From positions 248,001 to 312,000 of the forward strand of contig JADJOT010000002.1 of the NCBI GenBank assembly GCA_016713625.1: 64,000 nucleotides of DNA, in the 5' to 3' direction. The number at the start of each line of letters is the position of its first letter. Position 1 is the stretch's first letter. Of this stretch, positions 1 through 9,436 are shown in pieces. Source of the stretch: Candidatus Accumulibacter affinis. GTDB taxonomy: Bacteria > Pseudomonadota > Gammaproteobacteria > Burkholderiales > Rhodocyclaceae. Below the pieces are notes generated by a model, which was given only the letters and a program-made list of their open reading frames with translations, searched no databases and was not told the DNA's origin. Position numbers and translations under genes: made by a program.

Positions 1-25
1 CAGAATTCTATAGGAACATGAATAA

Positions 26-2197
26 ATGTCAATAATCAATCTGTCGGCCATCCGACGTCGCGATCCGTACCTGGAGCGCGAACTCAAACGCTACGAGCAG
101 CCCCTGCCGTCACGCGAATACATCCTGCAGATCCTCGAGGAGCAGGCCAGACCGGTCAGTTTCGACGAGGTTTTCGTGCTGCTCGACATCGAGAAGTCCG
201 AGTTGGACGCTTTCCAGCGGCGCCTGCGGGCGATGGAGCGTGAGGCGCAACTGATGCGCAATCGCAAGGGTTCGTACATCCTTCCCGAGCGCGCGAGCCT
301 GATTGCCGGACGCGTCGAGGGGCATCCCGACGGTTACGGCTTCCTGATTCCGGATGACGGCAGCGAGGACCTGTCACTCGAAGCCAGGCAGATGTCCAAG
401 GTTCTGCATCGTGATCGCGCGCTGGTGCGCGTGGTCGGGATCGACCGCCGCGGGCGCCGCGAAGGCGTCATCGTTGAAGTGCTCGAGCGGGCGAACAGCA
501 GAGTCGTTGGCCGCGTCCTGCTGGAGCATGGCATCACCGTCGTGGTGCCCGAGAATCGGCGCATCAACCAGGACATCCTGGTCGCACCGGACGGCGGTAT
601 CCGGGCGAAGTCGGGAGAGGTGGTCACGGTCGAGATCATCGAGCAGCCGGATCGCCATTCCAAGCCGATCGGGCGCATCGTCGAGGTGCTGGGAAACTAC
701 GCCGACCCGGGAATGGAAATCGAGATCGCCCTGCGCAAACACGAACTCCCCTTCGAGTTCTCGAACGGTGCGCTGGCCGAGGCGGCGGTGCTGCCCGCGG
801 TGCTCGAGGCGCACGATTGGGAGGGCCGCACCGATCTGCGAAGCCTGCCGCTGGTCACTATCGACGGCGAAACCGCGCGGGACTTCGATGACGCGGTGTT
901 CGCCGAGCAGCAGGGCGCAGGCTGGCGGCTGGTGGTGGCAATTGCCGACGTCAGCCACTACGTGCAGCCGGGATCCGCGCTCGATGGCGAGGCCAGAGAG
1001 CGTGGCAATTCGGTGTATTTCCCGCGTCGGGTCATTCCAATGCTGCCGGAAAAGCTGTCCAACGGGCTGTGTTCTTTGAATCCCGACGTCGAGCGCCTGG
1101 CGATGGTCTGCGACATGAGCATCGATGATGGCGGCGAGATCAGCGCTTACCGGTTCTATCCAGCGGTCTTTCGTTCGCACGCGCGCCTGACCTACGATCA
1201 GGTCTGGAACTGGCTCGCTGGCGTGACGCAACCGGAGAGTGACATTCACCGCGGCCTGCAGCCGCAGTTGCAGGCGCTCTACGCCCTGTTCAAGGTTTTG
1301 GCCGTGGCGCGCAGCAAGCGCGGTGCCATCGACTTCGAAACGATCGAGACGATGATGCTGTTCAACGCCCAGGGCAAGATCGAGAAGATCGTTCCCGTGC
1401 ACCGCAACGACGCTCACCGCATCATCGAGGAGTGCATGCTGGCCGCGAACGTCTGCGCCTCGGATTTCCTCCAGACCAGGCGGCAGCCCTGCCTGTACCG
1501 GATTCACGAAGGCCCGACAGCGGAGAAACTCGAAGCCTTGCGCAACTTTCTCAAGGAGTTCGGCATCGGTCTCGGTGGTGGTGACGATCCGACGGCCAGG
1601 GATTACGCCGAGTTGCTGGAGAGCATCAAGACCCGTCCCGATGCCCAGTTGCTGCAGACGGTGATGCTGCGCTCGCTGCGCCAGGCGGTGTACAGCCCGG
1701 ATAACGTCGGCCATTTTGGCCTGTCGTACGAGCACTACACCCATTTCACTTCGCCGATCCGGCGCTACCCGGACTTGCTGGTGCATCGTTCGATCAAGGC
1801 GCTACTCGCAGGGACCCAGTACTCGCCGGGGAAATGGGACGACGTCGGTGGGCACTGCTCGATGACCGAGCGGCGGGCCGACGAGGCGACGCGCGATGTC
1901 AGCAACTGGCTCAAATGTTTCTACATGCGCGATCGCATTGGCGAGGTCTTCGCCGGAACGATTGCTGCGGTGGTGCCGTTTGGTATCTTCATCGCACTCG
2001 ACGAGGTCTATGTCGAAGGACTGGTGCATGTGTCCGAGCTTGGCGAGGAGTATTTCCAGTACGACAGCGTCAAGCATCAGATGCTCGGTGAGCGCAGCGG
2101 CAAACGCTATCGTCTCGGCGATCGTCTGCAGGTCAAGCTGGTCCGGGCGGATCTGGAAACCGGGCGGATTGACTTCGTGCTCTCCGACGCCTCGTGA
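26..2197 (+). CDS. rnr: Ribonuclease R (3'-5' exoribonuclease)
   Basis: A 723-residue RNase II/RNB-family exoribonuclease that degrades structured RNA from the 3' end. The N-terminal 60-130 residues look like the winged-helix and cold-shock (OB) portion. The RNB catalytic core is marked by ARDFDDAV near residues 284-290, whose aspartates bind Mg2+, and by HFTSPIRRYPDLLVHR near 575. An S1 RNA-binding domain (GTIAAVVPFGIFIALDE) occupies about residues 640-720. The E. coli enzyme is longer (about 813 aa), mainly through its basic tail, which is short here. The ATG at 26 has only a weak purine stretch (taggaa) upstream. The next gene on the same strand starts 85 bp downstream. Confidence 0.95.
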   Translation: MSIINLSAIRRRDPYLERELKRYEQPLPSREYILQILEEQARPVSFDEVFVLLDIEKSELDAFQRRLRAMEREAQLMRNRKGSYILPERASLIAGRVEGHPDGYGFLIPDDGSEDLSLEARQMSKVLHRDRALVRVVGIDRRGRREGVIVEVLERANSRVVGRVLLEHGITVVVPENRRINQDILVAPDGGIRAKSGEVVTVEIIEQPDRHSKPIGRIVEVLGNYADPGMEIEIALRKHELPFEFSNGALAEAAVLPAVLEAHDWEGRTDLRSLPLVTIDGETARDFDDAVFAEQQGAGWRLVVAIADVSHYVQPGSALDGEARERGNSVYFPRRVIPMLPEKLSNGLCSLNPDVERLAMVCDMSIDDGGEISAYRFYPAVFRSHARLTYDQVWNWLAGVTQPESDIHRGLQPQLQALYALFKVLAVARSKRGAIDFETIETMMLFNAQGKIEKIVPVHRNDAHRIIEECMLAANVCASDFLQTRRQPCLYRIHEGPTAEKLEALRNFLKEFGIGLGGGDDPTARDYAELLESIKTRPDAQLLQTVMLRSLRQAVYSPDNVGHFGLSYEHYTHFTSPIRRYPDLLVHRSIKALLAGTQYSPGKWDDVGGHCSMTERRADEATRDVSNWLKCFYMRDRIGEVFAGTIAAVVPFGIFIALDEVYVEGLVHVSELGEEYFQYDSVKHQMLGERSGKRYRLGDRLQVKLVRADLETGRIDFVLSDAS

Positions 2198-2282
2198 TCC
2201 ACAGACGCGGCGCGGCCTCCCGGGACAGCCGGCTGCCTGGCCGGCGGCGGTCGCCAATCCGCAGCGACGAAAGGTTCTCACG

Positions 2283-5114
2283 ATGAGCGGAGAGGTTCGC
2301 GCAGATCTGCTCGCGGAGCAATCGCCGGACGCTGCGGCAAGGTTGCTGCGGGTGGTGTCGGTGATGGTCGAGGAAACTCGCCCCGGGCGGGTCGCACGGG
2401 TGAGCATGGGCAGCCATCTGGAGCGGGATCTGGGGCTGGACAGCCTGGCACGGGTAGAGCTGCTGTTGCGCGTCGGCAGCGAGTTTGGCAAATCATTGCC
2501 CGACGCCGCGCTCGCCGAGGCCGCAACGCCGCAGGACCTGCTGCGCTTCATTGACTGTGCCGCTGGCGAGGGTTTTGCGACGGCCGTCGTCGATCTCGCG
2601 ACGCCCGCTGGCGTAATCGGCGTTCCCGAACACGCGCAGACGCTCGTCGAAGTTCTCGAGTACCACGCCCGGGAGAATTCGCAACGCCCGCACGTTCTCC
2701 TTTACGGTGGCGGTGCGAGTGGCGACGGTGAGTTCCGTGCCGAAACCATCACCTATGGACAGCTGCTGGCGCAGGCGCGCCGCGTCGCCACCGGACTGGT
2801 GTCGCGCGGCCTGTTGCCGCGGCAGGCGGTGGCGCTGATGCTGCCCACCGGACGCGACTATCTGACAAGTTTCTTCGGCGTGATGCTTGCCGGCGGCATT
2901 CCGGTGCCGATCTATCCGCCCGCGCGGCTGGCCCAGATCGAGGATCACCTGCGCCGGCACGCACGCATCCTGGCCAACGCCGAAGCGGTATTCATCATCA
3001 CCGTGCCGCAGGCCAAGGGCGTCGCTGCGCTGCTGCGTGCCGAGGCGCCCACGCTGACCGAGATCCTGACTCCCACGGAACTTGACAGCGAACCGATCCA
3101 CCTGCTCTACCGCGCCAGCACGGACGACATCGCTTTCCTGCAATACACCTCCGGCAGCACTGGCGACCCCAAGGGGGTGATGCTCAGCCATGCCAACCTG
3201 CTCGCCAACCTGCGCGCGATGGGCGAGGCGATCAGGGTGAGCAGCGACGATGTCTTTGTTTCCTGGCTGCCGCTCTATCACGACATGGGGTTGATCGGCG
3301 CCTGGTTCGGTTCGCTCTACTTCGGCATGCGTCTGGTCCTGATGTCGCCGCTGGCTTTTCTGTCGCGGCCGGTGCGCTGGTTGCGTGCCATCTCGCAGCA
3401 TCGCGGCACGCTCTCGCCGGCCCCCAACTTCGCCTACGACCTGTGCGCAAGAAAACTTGCCGACGCCGACCTGGCCGGGCTCGACCTCTCTTCGTGGCGC
3501 CTGGCGCTGAATGGCGCCGAGCCGGTCAGTCCGGCGACCCTCGATGCGTTTGCCGACCGCTTTGCGCCCTTCGGTCTGCGCCGCGAAGCGATCACCCCGG
3601 TCTACGGGCTTGCCGAGTGTTCGGTCGGACTGGCTTTCCCACCGCTGGAGCGTGGCCCGCGCATCGACCTGATCGAGCGGCGGGCGCTGGTAGACCGCCG
3701 CTGCGCCATTCCGGCCACCAGCAGCGATAGCGATCCCATGCGTGTTCCGGCCTGTGGTCGGGTGCTGCCGCGGCACGAGATCCGCATCGTGGACGAGGAT
3801 GGATGCGAGCTGCGCGACCGGCGGGTCGGGCGCTTGCAGTTTCGCGGACCGTCGGCGACAAGCGGCTACTATCGCAACCCGCTGGCGACCGCGGGGCTGT
3901 TTCGTGATGGCTGGCTGGACTCGGGAGATTTCGCCTACACCGTCGAGGGCGAGATCTACCTCACCGGCCGGGTCAAGGATCTGATCATCCGCGGTGGCCG
4001 CAATCTCTATCCCTACGAACTCGAACAGGCGGTCGGCAACATTGCGGGTGTGCGCCGGGGTTGTGTCGCGGTGTTCGCCAGCAGCGACCCGGTCAATGCC
4101 ACCGAGCGGCTGATCGTCCTCGCCGAAACGCGCGAAGAAGACGAGGATCGGCGCGAGACTCTGCGACAGAAGATCAACGCAGCGGCCATCGAAGCGATCG
4201 GCATGCCTGCCGACGAGGTTGTGCTGGCGCCGCTCAATTCGGTGCTCAAGACGTCGAGTGGCAAGATCCGGCGCAACGCCTCGCGCGAAGTCTTCGAGCA
4301 CGGCCTGATCGGCGCTCGCGTCGCTCCGGCAAGGCAGCAGATGCTGCGACTGGGCCTGGCGGCCGGGCGCGCAGGTCTGGCCGAGGTCGCCGGCCGTCTC
4401 GGCAGGCGAGCTTATGGCCTGTGGTGCTGGACCGTTTTTCTGTTGTTCGCGCTGCCGGTGATCTTCCTGGTTCTGGCGCTGCGCTCGCCGGCGATCGGTC
4501 GTCGCATTGTCCATGGCGCGGCGCGAACCTTCCTGCGACTCGCCGGCATGCCCGTGCCGCGCCTGACCGCCGAGGACCTGCCCGGCGTGCCGCACCTGCT
4601 GCTGGTCAACCACTGCAGCTATCTGGACTCACTGGTTCTCTGCGCGGCCTTGCCGCCGGCCGCGGCCTACAGCTTTGTCGCCAAGCGCGAATTCGTCGCG
4701 CAGCCGCTGATCCATGCCTTCCTGCGCACGCTCGGCACGCTGTTCGTCGAGCGCTTCGAGGCGTCCAGAAGCGTCGAGGACGTAGACGAAATTGCCGCCG
4801 CTCTCGGGCGCGGACAGAAGGTGGTGATCTTCCCGGAAGGCACTTTCTCGCGTGAAACCGGCCTCAAGCCGTTTCGCATGGGTGCTTTCGTCGCCGCCGT
4901 ACGGGCCGGAGTGCCGGTGTTGGTCAGCGGCCTGCGCGGCACCCGCGCCATTCTTCGGGACCGCACCTGGATGCCGCACCGCGGCCCGGTGACTTTCGAA
5001 GTCGGGCCGCTGCTGACGGGGGAAAGCGACGACTGGGCAGCGGCGGTGCGGCTGCGAGATTCGACACGGCAGGCGATGCTGCGACTTTGCGGCGAGCACG
5101 ACCTGGAACGTTGA
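2283..5114 (+). CDS. ACP / fatty-acyl-AMP ligase / 1-acylglycerol acyltransferase fusion protein
   Basis: A 943-residue three-domain protein. Residues about 15-95 are an acyl carrier domain with GLDSL, Ser54 being the predicted phosphopantetheine site. Residues about 120-690 are an adenylating enzyme with YTSGSTGDPKG at 288-298, WLPLYHDMGLIG and YGLAE; these resemble fatty-acyl-AMP ligases more than CoA ligases. A hydrophobic stretch near 713-735 follows. The C-terminus is a PlsC-type acyltransferase with the HX4D motif in NHCSYLD (776-782) and FPEGT near 850. Inference: a fatty acid is adenylated, loaded on the built-in carrier and passed to a lysophospholipid, analogous to E. coli Aas but with its own ACP. 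The frame is open well upstream inside rnr; ATG 2283 is chosen because the ACP domain begins there and it lies after the rnr stop. Confidence 0.85.
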   Translation: MSGEVRADLLAEQSPDAAARLLRVVSVMVEETRPGRVARVSMGSHLERDLGLDSLARVELLLRVGSEFGKSLPDAALAEAATPQDLLRFIDCAAGEGFATAVVDLATPAGVIGVPEHAQTLVEVLEYHARENSQRPHVLLYGGGASGDGEFRAETITYGQLLAQARRVATGLVSRGLLPRQAVALMLPTGRDYLTSFFGVMLAGGIPVPIYPPARLAQIEDHLRRHARILANAEAVFIITVPQAKGVAALLRAEAPTLTEILTPTELDSEPIHLLYRASTDDIAFLQYTSGSTGDPKGVMLSHANLLANLRAMGEAIRVSSDDVFVSWLPLYHDMGLIGAWFGSLYFGMRLVLMSPLAFLSRPVRWLRAISQHRGTLSPAPNFAYDLCARKLADADLAGLDLSSWRLALNGAEPVSPATLDAFADRFAPFGLRREAITPVYGLAECSVGLAFPPLERGPRIDLIERRALVDRRCAIPATSSDSDPMRVPACGRVLPRHEIRIVDEDGCELRDRRVGRLQFRGPSATSGYYRNPLATAGLFRDGWLDSGDFAYTVEGEIYLTGRVKDLIIRGGRNLYPYELEQAVGNIAGVRRGCVAVFASSDPVNATERLIVLAETREEDEDRRETLRQKINAAAIEAIGMPADEVVLAPLNSVLKTSSGKIRRNASREVFEHGLIGARVAPARQQMLRLGLAAGRAGLAEVAGRLGRRAYGLWCWTVFLLFALPVIFLVLALRSPAIGRRIVHGAARTFLRLAGMPVPRLTAEDLPGVPHLLLVNHCSYLDSLVLCAALPPAAAYSFVAKREFVAQPLIHAFLRTLGTLFVERFEASRSVEDVDEIAAALGRGQKVVIFPEGTFSRETGLKPFRMGAFVAAVRAGVPVLVSGLRGTRAILRDRTWMPHRGPVTFEVGPLLTGESDDWAAAVRLRDSTRQAMLRLCGEHDLER

Positions 5115-5276
5115 GCCCGATCAAACCGGGTCAGGGCGCGCGCCCGCAGGACCTGGTGCTTCTTGCCGATGGCGTACACTCGCACGCTGACCACCCGTGG
5201 TTCTCGCGGGCGGTAGTCACCGCGAGTGAGGGACCTGTACGAGTACGGTGTTGCAGTGGCCGTGAAGGAGGAGGCG

Positions 5277-6278
5277 ATGGGACAGTTCAGCGAGGTGTTG
5301 CATGGGGGGCCGGTAGACGCGGTCGAGATTGCGCGTGTGCGCGGGGTCGTCATGTTCGAGAAGCCGGCTCTGCGCGAGAGGCTGGTGCGCTTCTGGGCGC
5401 TGCTGACCCTGGCATCGGCAATCGCCACCTTCGGCTTGTACGGGGACTCGGCGGCGGCCGTGATCGGCGCCATGATCGTGGCACCGCTCATGCTGCCCAT
5501 CATGGGCCTGGCCTTCGCCATCAGCATCGGTGACCGGCGGGCGATCAGAAGTTCGCTCCTGGTCGGCTTCGGCGGGATCGCGACCGCGATCGGCGTCGGC
5601 TACCTCATCGCGTTGCTGATGCCAAGTTCGTTCGACCCAACGAACGTCGGACAGATCATGGTACGTACCACCCCGCGCCTGATTGACCTGCTTGCGGCTC
5701 TTGCTACAGGTCTTGCAGGGGCCTTCGCCATCGGTCGCAGGGACGTCTCGGACACCTTGCCGGGCGTCGCCATCGCCATCTCGCTCGTGCCCCCACTGGC
5801 CAACGTGGGTATCCTCCTGGGCGCCGGCCGGCACGACCTGGCGCTCGGCAGCCTGCTGCTGTTCCTGACCAACTACGTCGCCATCCTGCTGACCGGATCG
5901 TTCGTATTCGGCCTCATGGGATTCCCGGCGGCTGCGCTGTCCGGGGCAACGCCACGCGCCAGGAACCTCGCGATAGTCACGGTTCTTCTGATGATCGCGC
6001 TCATCGCTATTCCGCTCGGGCTGGCAAGTCGCCGAGTGATCCGTGACAATCTGGTCGAAAGCCGAGTGACCGAAGCGACCCAGTCCTGGACCGCGGGCAC
6101 GGGCTACCGCCTGGTGTCGGCAACGGCGAGCGACGAACAGGTCAGCGTCGTCGTCACCGGCACGGGCACAGTCCCTCCCCGAGAAGGACTCGAGGCACAG
6201 CTGAACGGGCGGATCTACGGGATGCGGGTTCGCGTGACCGCAATTCCTTCGCAGATCATCGAGTTCGCCACGAAATAG
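5277..6278 (+). CDS. DUF389 (TIGR00341-type) integral membrane protein
   Basis: A 333-residue membrane protein. The hydrophobic segments around AVIGAMIVAPLMLPIMG, the glycine-rich loop GVAIAISLVPPLANVGILLG and the later FLTNYVAILLTGSFVF are typical of the DUF389 family, whose function is not established. The soluble C-terminal 70 residues carry no motif I recognise. The start is decided by an excellent ribosome binding site, AAGGAGG at 5265-5271, five bases before ATG 5277; the frame extends 17 codons further to a GTG at 5226 without such a site. It is 162 bp downstream of the acyltransferase fusion and probably has its own promoter. Confidence 0.8.
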   Translation: MGQFSEVLHGGPVDAVEIARVRGVVMFEKPALRERLVRFWALLTLASAIATFGLYGDSAAAVIGAMIVAPLMLPIMGLAFAISIGDRRAIRSSLLVGFGGIATAIGVGYLIALLMPSSFDPTNVGQIMVRTTPRLIDLLAALATGLAGAFAIGRRDVSDTLPGVAIAISLVPPLANVGILLGAGRHDLALGSLLLFLTNYVAILLTGSFVFGLMGFPAAALSGATPRARNLAIVTVLLMIALIAIPLGLASRRVIRDNLVESRVTEATQSWTAGTGYRLVSATASDEQVSVVVTGTGTVPPREGLEAQLNGRIYGMRVRVTAIPSQIIEFATK

Positions 6279-6562
6279 GGGGTGACACTCGCGGCAGCAG
6301 CTTCCACAGGCCGTTGGCGGTCAGGGCGGCCCCAGCGTGACCTCCATGAACGGTGGGTGGCGGCGTCGGCGCTGACTGTGCGCGCTTCTGTCGCTCGATG
6401 ATCGCGGCGCTCCTGTAACCGCCGAGGAGTGGAGCCCGATCGGGATCGCCGGAAGCAGACTGGCAACCGCCTTGTACAGCAGGGCCGCGCCTTGACTGAC
6501 CTAAGCTTTCCGGGCACCATTGCTCTCCTTTGTTTTACCAATAACCCACAGGAGTCCGTATC

Positions 6563-7147
6563 ATGACAAATGCAAGCATTACTCTTGCGACCTCGGCGGT
6601 ACTTGTTGGTGTACTCGCGAGCGGCTGTGACTCGGCGCAGAACAAGCCCGTGGCTGCCGCCCGCGCACCGATCACGGTGCAGGAGGTCAATGATGCCCAG
6701 CAGGGATGGTGCAACGCGCTACTCAGCATTGCGAAGGCGCATGCCGAGGGTAAAGACTACCAGTCGATCGCCACGGCGGTGCTTTCGAACAACTACAACT
6801 ACGACAACGGCACCGTGCTGTTCAATCCCACGCTGACCCACGGGGCGCAGAACTTCCGGCTCGACAAGGAAGGCGCGGCGGCATACTTCATCGGCGGCAA
6901 CCCCAAGTACCCCAACGACGAGGGCTTCGCGCTCAAGCCCTGGGTCAGTTGCAGCTATACCAATGCGGGCAACAACGCCGGCGTGCTGATCGAGGGCGAG
7001 GTTGCCGCCACGATGGGCAATGTGATCTTGATCGACAACCAGGGCAAAGAGACCACGGTTGACAAGTTCTTCGCGTTCAAGCGCGGCACGGACGGCAAGT
7101 TGAGAATCATCGTCCACAAGTCCTCACTGCCGTTCAATCCTTCCTGA
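6563..7147 (+). CDS. Secreted lipoprotein, conserved, function unknown
   Basis: A 194-residue predicted lipoprotein. The signal peptide ends in a lipobox LASGC, so Cys22 should be acylated. The mature part has FNPTLTHGAQNFR, AAYFIGGNPKYPNDEGFALKPW and a C-terminal DGKLRIIVHKSSLPF. From memory, secreted proteins with this ending are found in many proteobacteria and often carry the doubtful name phosphoribosyl-AMP cyclohydrolase; the end also recalls NTF2-like folds. I would not assign an enzyme activity. A caggag motif lies 8 bp before the ATG, and a strong intrinsic terminator follows. Confidence 0.7.
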   Translation: MTNASITLATSAVLVGVLASGCDSAQNKPVAAARAPITVQEVNDAQQGWCNALLSIAKAHAEGKDYQSIATAVLSNNYNYDNGTVLFNPTLTHGAQNFRLDKEGAAAYFIGGNPKYPNDEGFALKPWVSCSYTNAGNNAGVLIEGEVAATMGNVILIDNQGKETTVDKFFAFKRGTDGKLRIIVHKSSLPFNPS

Positions 7148-7171
7148 ATCGGCACTCACGCCGATCAACGC

Positions 7172-7207
7172 AAACCGCCGTGATGCCCTGCATCACGGCG
7201 GTTTTGT
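7172..7207 (+). terminator. Rho-independent terminator between convergent genes
   Basis: AAACCGCCGTGATG at 7172-7185 pairs perfectly with CATCACGGCGGTTT at 7191-7204 over a five-base loop, and the second arm runs into GTTTTGTCTT. It lies 25 bp after the lipoprotein stop and about 140 bp before the end of the convergent YihY gene, so it mainly ends the plus-strand transcript. Confidence 0.8.
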
Positions 7208-7344
7208 CTTGTGCTGATGGTCTTGAAAACGGTGTCATGGCAGAAATGGCCGCCCGCGGCCTCGGCCTTCGCTCCAGCCGCGAAAAAAACCAGCCCTGCA
7301 GGGCGACTTTTGCAAGAGGCTCAGGTTTTGCGGGGAAGAAAAAC

Positions 7345-8238
7345 TCAGTCTGCTCCCGGAAGTACGCTCGCGCCGACCGGTAGCGCCTGCCCTTTGCGCG
7401 AACCGAACTTGTGGGAGTACGCCCAGGTGAATTCCACGCCAAACAAAAAGATTTGCGCGGAATAGTAGACCCATAACAGCACCACGACGAGTGACGCGGC
7501 CGCCCCGAAGCCCGAGGAGATGCTGCTGCTTCCCATATAAACACCGATCAGGGACTTGCCGGCAATGAACAGCAGCGAAGTGACCGCCGCACCGACCCAA
7601 ACATCTTTCCAGTCGATGCGCACCCTGGGCATCGTTTTGTAGATCATCGCGAATACTGCGGTCGACAGCAAAACGTTGATCAGCAGATCAATCGTGCTCG
7701 CGACGGTTGCCCATCCACTGAACAAGGGATCCCACTGCTCACTCAAGACGGCCATGCCGGCGCTGAACACAAGTGATACCATCAGCAGGAATCCGATTCC
7801 GAGAATCATCCCGAAAGACAGCAGGCGGACGCGTACCAATCTCCACAAGCCGGTCGGTCCGGCTCTCGCCGGCGCGCGCCAGATGCGATCGAAAGCATCC
7901 TGCAGTTCGGCAAAGACCGACGTGGCTCCGATGAAGAGCAGGACAACGCCGAAAAACGTGGCCAGCATGCTTTCGCCGGGCTTGCTCGCGCTTTCGAGCA
8001 GACCCTGTACGGCTAGTGCGCCCGGTGCGCCAAGCAGGTCCTGGAGTTGTTCGTAGATCTCGCCACGGGCGGCTTCCTCGCCGAAAGCGATTCCGGCGAC
8101 AGAAATGACGATGAGCAGCAGAGGGGCAATCGAGAACATCGTGTAAAAAGCCAGCGCGGCACCCATGCTTTGGGCATAGTCATGCACCCAATTGACGGCC
8201 GCAGACTTGAACAGGTCTGCGATATCCCTGTAGCTCAT
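7345..8238 (-). CDS. YihY/BrkB-family inner membrane protein
   Basis: A 297-residue polytopic membrane protein. The N-terminal pattern WVHDYAQSMGAALAFYTMFS followed by APLLLIVISVAGIAF is the hallmark of the YihY/virulence factor BrkB family (formerly mis-called RNase BN). FGVVLLFIGATSVFAELQDAFDRIW and FIAGKSLIGVYMG are further conserved segments. The molecular role of the family is unresolved; envelope or transport functions have been proposed. It lies 121 bp downstream of an AI-2E-family transporter on the same strand and may share its transcript. Confidence 0.9.
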   Translation of the reverse strand: MSYRDIADLFKSAAVNWVHDYAQSMGAALAFYTMFSIAPLLLIVISVAGIAFGEEAARGEIYEQLQDLLGAPGALAVQGLLESASKPGESMLATFFGVVLLFIGATSVFAELQDAFDRIWRAPARAGPTGLWRLVRVRLLSFGMILGIGFLLMVSLVFSAGMAVLSEQWDPLFSGWATVASTIDLLINVLLSTAVFAMIYKTMPRVRIDWKDVWVGAAVTSLLFIAGKSLIGVYMGSSSISSGFGAAASLVVVLLWVYYSAQIFLFGVEFTWAYSHKFGSRKGQALPVGASVLPGAD

Positions 8239-8359
8239 GGTCGAACGCTACGCCGGTCCGTGCGGCATCAGCGTGCGCCCGTTGGTGCGCCAGCGTCTCG
8301 ACAGTCCGCCCGTGGACGGCGTCATGCGCCCTCGCAATGCAGCACCCCGATCGACGATG

Positions 8360-9436
8360 TCATAGTCTTCCGTCACGCGAAAGGAGAACTGCCAGCGGCC
8401 GCGTTGCCGCGAATTCGGAAAAGAAGATTGCCAGGATGGCAGTGATCGGGACCGCCAGAAACGCGCCGGCGATGCCCCAGAGTTCGGACCAGATCGCCAG
8501 GCTGACCAGGATGGCAAATGGGCTGAGATTCAGCGAATTGCCCATGAGGTACGGGTCGAGAAAGTTGCCGATCAGAAACTGAACAACAGTCAGAGGCAAA
8601 AGCACGGCAAACACGTCGCTTGGATTCCCGAATTGCACGATCGACATGGTCACGGGGAGCAACACGCCGAGAAACGAGCCGACGTAGGGAATGTAGTTCA
8701 GCAGCGCGATCAGAACGGCCCACAGCGCGGCGAACTCAAGCCCGATGAACGCCATCACCGCCCAGCTTATCGCGCCTAGCAAGATACCGAGAAAGGTCTT
8801 GAGTGCCAGATAGGACCCGACTCGCGCGTTGATCTCGGCCATGATCTCCCGGACCCGCTCGACCTGGCGCCGATCGGTGGAAATGTTGGCCAGTTTGGCG
8901 GCGAACGAGCGCTGCTCGATCAACAGAAAGGTGGCATAAAGTACGGCAACGATGAAGGTTACAACGAGCGACGATACGGAGGAAAGCATCCATCCAATCA
9001 GCTTCTGAATGTTGATCTGCGTGAGGATATCCTGGCGCAGCGTAGCCCAGGTCGGTTCGCTCTCGATGCGGAAATAAACGGCAAGCTTCTGGATGGCGGC
9101 AAGCAGGGATTGCTGGTATTGCGGCGCCAGCGCCAGCACCTGCTGCCGGTTGGCAATGACCAGGTAAACGGTGACGAGGAGTCCGAGAGCGATTACCAGA
9201 ACAGCCACGATGTAGCGCGCCTGAAGTGGCAGCAGGCGCCCCAGATAGGGAACTCTGCACATGGCACGCGCAAGGCCAACGATCGCGTAAACCAGCAGTA
9301 TGCCGAAAACGATGGGTACAAGAACCTCTTTGCCGAGGTAGAGAACCCTGCTGCAGATCACCGCAAGGACGGCACCATATACCACTGTTTGAAGTCTTTG
9401 ATGCATGGCAGACTGTACCCTGTTATCCCGCTGCAT
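8360..9436 (-). CDS. AI-2E family (PerM-like) transporter
   Basis: A polytopic inner membrane protein of 358 residues from the chosen start. The frame contains VLVPIVFGILLVYAIVG, the family-typical ALLNYIPYVGSFLGVLLPV, and PYLMGNSLNLSPFAILVSL near the C-terminus, which identify the AI-2 exporter/PerM family. Substrates differ between members (autoinducer-2, Na+/H+ exchange), so none is given here. The frame is open to 9580, but residues before MQRDNRVQ are Arg-rich and unlike the family, so ATG 9436 is preferred; ATG 9406 is also possible. Confidence 0.85.
   Translation of the reverse strand: MQRDNRVQSAMHQRLQTVVYGAVLAVICSRVLYLGKEVLVPIVFGILLVYAIVGLARAMCRVPYLGRLLPLQARYIVAVLVIALGLLVTVYLVIANRQQVLALAPQYQQSLLAAIQKLAVYFRIESEPTWATLRQDILTQINIQKLIGWMLSSVSSLVVTFIVAVLYATFLLIEQRSFAAKLANISTDRRQVERVREIMAEINARVGSYLALKTFLGILLGAISWAVMAFIGLEFAALWAVLIALLNYIPYVGSFLGVLLPVTMSIVQFGNPSDVFAVLLPLTVVQFLIGNFLDPYLMGNSLNLSPFAILVSLAIWSELWGIAGAFLAVPITAILAIFFSEFAATRPLAVLLSRDGRL

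Noticed and set aside
374..1786. 470-codon minus-strand open frame
   Set aside because: Antisense to RNase R; no domain and no ribosome binding site.
2493..4613. 706-codon minus-strand open frame
   Set aside because: Antisense to the ACP/ligase/acyltransferase fusion, whose motifs are unambiguous; no motif in the antisense product.
6215..6541. 108-codon minus-strand open frame between the DUF389 gene and the lipoprotein
   Set aside because: Arg-rich, no ribosome binding site, overlaps the DUF389 3' end; not supported.
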